From Brucella cytisi (GTDB lineage: Bacteria; Pseudomonadota; Alphaproteobacteria; Rhizobiales; Rhizobiaceae), in contig JAAVLQ010000002.1 of NCBI GenBank assembly GCA_012103075.1, positions 947,001 to 1,011,000 on the forward strand: a stretch of 64,000 bases of DNA, read 5' to 3'. The position numbers were made by a program, and so were the translations under genes. Position 1 is the stretch's first letter; each line of letters begins with the position of its first letter. The notes under the pieces were generated by a model. That model was given only the letters and a program-made list of their open reading frames with translations, was not told where the DNA came from and did no database searches. Positions 61,550 to 64,000 of the stretch are shown here, one piece after another.

Positions 61550-63322
61550 ATGAAAATGACGACGGAAGAAGCATTTGTTAAGGTTTTGCAGATGCATGGG
61601 ATAGAACATGCATTCGGGATCATCGGCTCCGCGATGATGCCGGTATCGGATTTGTTTCCGAAGGCGGGCATTACCTTCTGGGATTGCGCCCATGAGACGA
61701 ATGCGGCGCTGATCTGCGACGGTTATACCCGCGTGACGGGCAAGATGGGTATGGCGATTGCTCAGAACGGGCCCGGCGTAACCGGCTTCGTGACTGCCAT
61801 CAAGACTGCTTACTGGAACCACACGCCGATGCTGCTTGTCTCTCCACAGGCTGCCAACAAGACCATCGGTCAGGGCGGTTTTCAGGAAGTTGACCAGATG
61901 TCGCTGTTCGAAGAGATGGTCTGCTATCAGGAAGAAGTGCGCGATGCGACCCGCATTCCCGAAGTGCTGAACCGCGTGATCGAGAAGGCATGGCGCGGCT
62001 GTGCACCGGCACAGATCAACGTTCCCCGTGACTTCTGGACTCAGGTCATCGACGTCGACCTGCCACAGATCGTCCGGCTGGAACGCCCGAGCGGCGGACG
62101 CGATGCCATTGCCGAGGCTGCAAAGCTTCTCACCAATGCGAAATTCCCGGTCATCCTTAACGGGGCCGGTGTCGTTATCGGCGGTGCGATCCCTGAATCC
62201 ATCGCGCTTGCCGAAAGGCTCGATGCGCCGGTCTGCTGCGGCTATCAGCATAATGATGCCTTTCCCGGTACCCATCCACTGTCCGCCGGTCCACTCGGCT
62301 ACAATGGCTCCAAGGCCGCGATGGAGCTGATCTCCGGGGCCGATGTGGTCCCGGCGCTCGGTACCCGTCTCAATCCGTTCTCGACCCTGCCCGGCTATGG
62401 CATCGATTATTGGCCGAAGGATGCAAAGATCATTCAGGTCGACATCAATCCTGATCGTATCGGCCTCACCAAGAAGATATCGGTCGGCATTTGCGGCGAT
62501 GCCGGGCAGGTTGCGCAGCAGATTCTCGACCAGATGGGAGCCAATGCGGGCAATGCCGGTCGCGACGAGCGCAAGCAGCTCATCCATCAGCGCAAATCCG
62601 CCCGGTTGCAGCAGCTTTCCTCGATGGATCATGAGGATGACGATCCGGGCACGCATTGGAATGCCGGTGCGCGCGAGCGCGATAAGGACCGCATGTCGCC
62701 GCGGCAGGCATGGCGTGCCATACAGGCTGGAATGCCGAAGAACGCCATCATGTCCACCGACATCGGCAATAACTGCGCCATCGGGAACGCCTATCCAAGC
62801 TTCGAACACGGACGCAAATATCTGGCACCGGGCATGTTCGGCCCCTGCGGTTATGGCTTCCCGTCCATCGTCGGCGCCAAGATCGGCCAGCCTGACACGC
62901 CAGTGGTCGGCTTTGCAGGCGACGGCGCGTTCGGCATATCCATGAACGAGATGACCTCCATCGGTCGCAAGGGCTGGCCTGCGATCACCATGGTCATCTT
63001 CCGCAACTATCAGTGGGGTGCCGAAAAGCGCAACACGACACTGTGGTACGACAACAACTTCGTCGGCACCGAGCTCAATCCGAACCTGAGCTACGCCGGT
63101 GGCGGATGGCTGCGGCCTGAAAGGCGTGACCGTCGATAGCCAGCAGGCGCTGACCGAAGCCTTGCAGACGGCAATCGACGAGCAGGCCAAGGGGTGACCA
63201 CCTTCATCGAAGTCGTGCTCAATCAGGAACTGGGCGAACCATTCCGCCGTGATGCGATGAAGAAGCCCGTTGTCGTGGCCGGCATCGACAAGGCCGACAT
63301 GTGCCAGCAAATGCCCGTCTGA
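61550..63322 (+). CDS. xsc: Sulfoacetaldehyde acetyltransferase (two frameshifts)
   Basis: Thiamine-diphosphate enzyme that converts sulfoacetaldehyde and phosphate to acetyl phosphate and sulfite, the key desulfonation step. It starts MKMTTEEAFVKVLQMHGIEHAFGIIGSAMMPVSDLFP with AAGGAAAG upstream. Conserved parts are FWDCAHETNAALICDGYTRVTGK, YQHNDAFPGTHPLSAGPLGYNGSKAAM and the TDP motif GDGAFGISMNEM...FRNYQWGAEKRNTTLWYDNNF (about residues 457-500). Breaks fall near 63100, just before GCGLKGVTVDSQQAL, and at 63191-63194 where GGGG should be GGGGG (EQAKGVTTFIEVV). It ends MCQQMPV. Joined length is about 591, normal. Confidence 0.96.
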
Positions 63323-63340
63323 ACCAGTCCGTCAGTGATC

Positions 63341-63367
63341 AGGCCGGGAGCGCAACTCCCGGCCTTT
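63341..63367 (+). terminator. Terminator-like hairpin between xsc and pta
   Basis: AGGCCGGGAG (63341-63350) pairs with CTCCCGGCCTTTT, loop CGCAA, with a short T run. It sits 18 bases past the xsc stop and 15 before the pta start, so it probably reduces but does not abolish read-through. Confidence 0.8.
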
Positions 63368-63382
63368 TGAAGAGATTGCGCC

Positions 63383-64000
63383 ATGCTGCCGTTGGAAAAG
63401 ATTTTTGAGAAAGCCCGTTCGAGGCCACGTCACATCGTTTTGGCCGAAGGCGAGGAACCGCGTATCATCGATGCGGCACTGCGGGCCGAACGTGAAGCCA
63501 TTGCCCGCATTACGCTTCTGGGCTCCGAAAGCGTCATCAGCAGGCAGATTGACGGGTCAGAGATCGCGATCATCGATCCGGGAACATCGGACAAAAGCGC
63601 GGATTATGCGCAAAAACTCTATCGGCTGCGTCAGGCCAAAGGCATGACGGAAGAACAGGCTGAGGCAATAGTGAAGACGCCACTCGGCTTCGCCGCCATG
63701 ATGGTACGTGAAGGCGATGCGGATGGGACGGTGGCTGGCGCAGTCGCAACGACAGCCGATGTGGTGCGCCATGCCCTGCAGATCATCGGCAAGGCCGAAG
63801 GCGCATCACTCGTCTCAAGCTTCTTCCTGATGTTGCTGTGCCAGTCTCATCATCAGAAGAAAGGCGCTTTCGTCTTCGCCGATTGCGGCCTCGTGGTGGA
63901 ACCGGATTCCGCGCAACTTGCCGATATCGCCATACAGTCGGCCGATTCATATCGCCAGCTCACGGAAAAAGATGCGGCCGTTGCCATGTTGTCCTTCTCC
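63383..64000 (+). CDS. pta: Phosphate acetyltransferase, short form (3' end outside window)
   Basis: Converts the acetyl phosphate made by Xsc to acetyl-CoA. The frame is open from the ATG at 63383 to the window end (206 residues). It starts MLPLEKIFEKARSRPRHIVLAEGEEPRI, and shows GFAAMMVREGDADGTVAGAVATTADVVRHALQIIG and KKGAFVFADCGLVVEPDSAQLADIAI, all typical of the PTA/PTB catalytic domain. It lacks the N-terminal DRTGG domain of long Pta enzymes, the usual form in taurine clusters. Confidence 0.94.
   Translation, partial: MLPLEKIFEKARSRPRHIVLAEGEEPRIIDAALRAEREAIARITLLGSESVISRQIDGSEIAIIDPGTSDKSADYAQKLYRLRQAKGMTEEQAEAIVKTPLGFAAMMVREGDADGTVAGAVATTADVVRHALQIIGKAEGASLVSSFFLMLLCQSHHQKKGAFVFADCGLVVEPDSAQLADIAIQSADSYRQLTEKDAAVAMLSFS

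Overview
The window reads as a chromosomal segment of an alphaproteobacterium of the order Hyphomicrobiales, most likely Brucella/Ochrobactrum. This rests on recognised protein families and their order: cydDCABX with its own GbsR-type regulator, a pha/mrp antiporter with fused A and B subunits, a taurine tauR-tauABC-xsc-pta cluster, and intergenic palindromes of the rhizobial RIME type. I used no database search. I saw no rRNA, tRNA, phage, insertion sequence or CRISPR.

The sequence carries far more single-base frameshifts than a living genome could. About half of the genes are broken into two or more frames, including ftsK, xsc and the branched-chain dehydrogenase subunits. Many breaks are repaired by restoring one base in a homopolymer (for example near 3135, 9245, 13908, 16388, 28380, 29758, 58279 and 63192). 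I therefore annotate each broken gene as one CDS over its full extent and treat the breaks as sequence errors, not decay.

Layout. 1-4.6 kb: end of ftsK, a small ORF, a D-amino-acid dehydrogenase-like flavoprotein and a SURF1 protein. 4.6-9.6 kb: branched-chain 2-oxoacid dehydrogenase operon (bkdA1-bkdA2-bkdB-lpd), minus strand. 10-17.6 kb: a sugar ABC importer with a Gfo/Idh/MocA dehydrogenase, facing a BadF-type sugar kinase and a GntR regulator. 17.7-25 kb: cytochrome bd operon (gbsR-like, cydD, cydC, cydA, cydB, cydX). 25.3-31.4 kb: phaABCDEFG cation/proton antiporter. 31.7-35.9 kb: FAD/NAD(P)-binding protein, nitroreductase and peptide-binding protein. 35.9-39.9 kb: four-gene Anbu operon (permuted ATP-grasp, alpha-E, transglutaminase, Anbu proteasome homologue). 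40-45.4 kb: a MogA-type protein, then a polar amino-acid ABC importer with an AbgB-like amidohydrolase. 45.9-48.5 kb: GNAT acetyltransferase and a two-component system. 48.5-51.5 kb: NitT/TauT-type ABC importer. 51.8-54.8 kb: two small paralogous proteins and a large OmpA-family protein. 55-64 kb: taurine catabolism.

How they work together. The taurine block is a complete route: TauABC import, TauXY dehydrogenation to sulfoacetaldehyde, Xsc cleavage to acetyl phosphate and sulfite, Pta conversion to acetyl-CoA, under TauR. The cyd block encodes a high-affinity oxidase, its CydDC maturation exporter and the small subunit CydX. The Anbu operon is the least understood block: it joins a predicted amide-bond-forming enzyme, a transglutaminase/peptidase fold and a proteasome-like protease, and it is my main candidate for unusual biology here.
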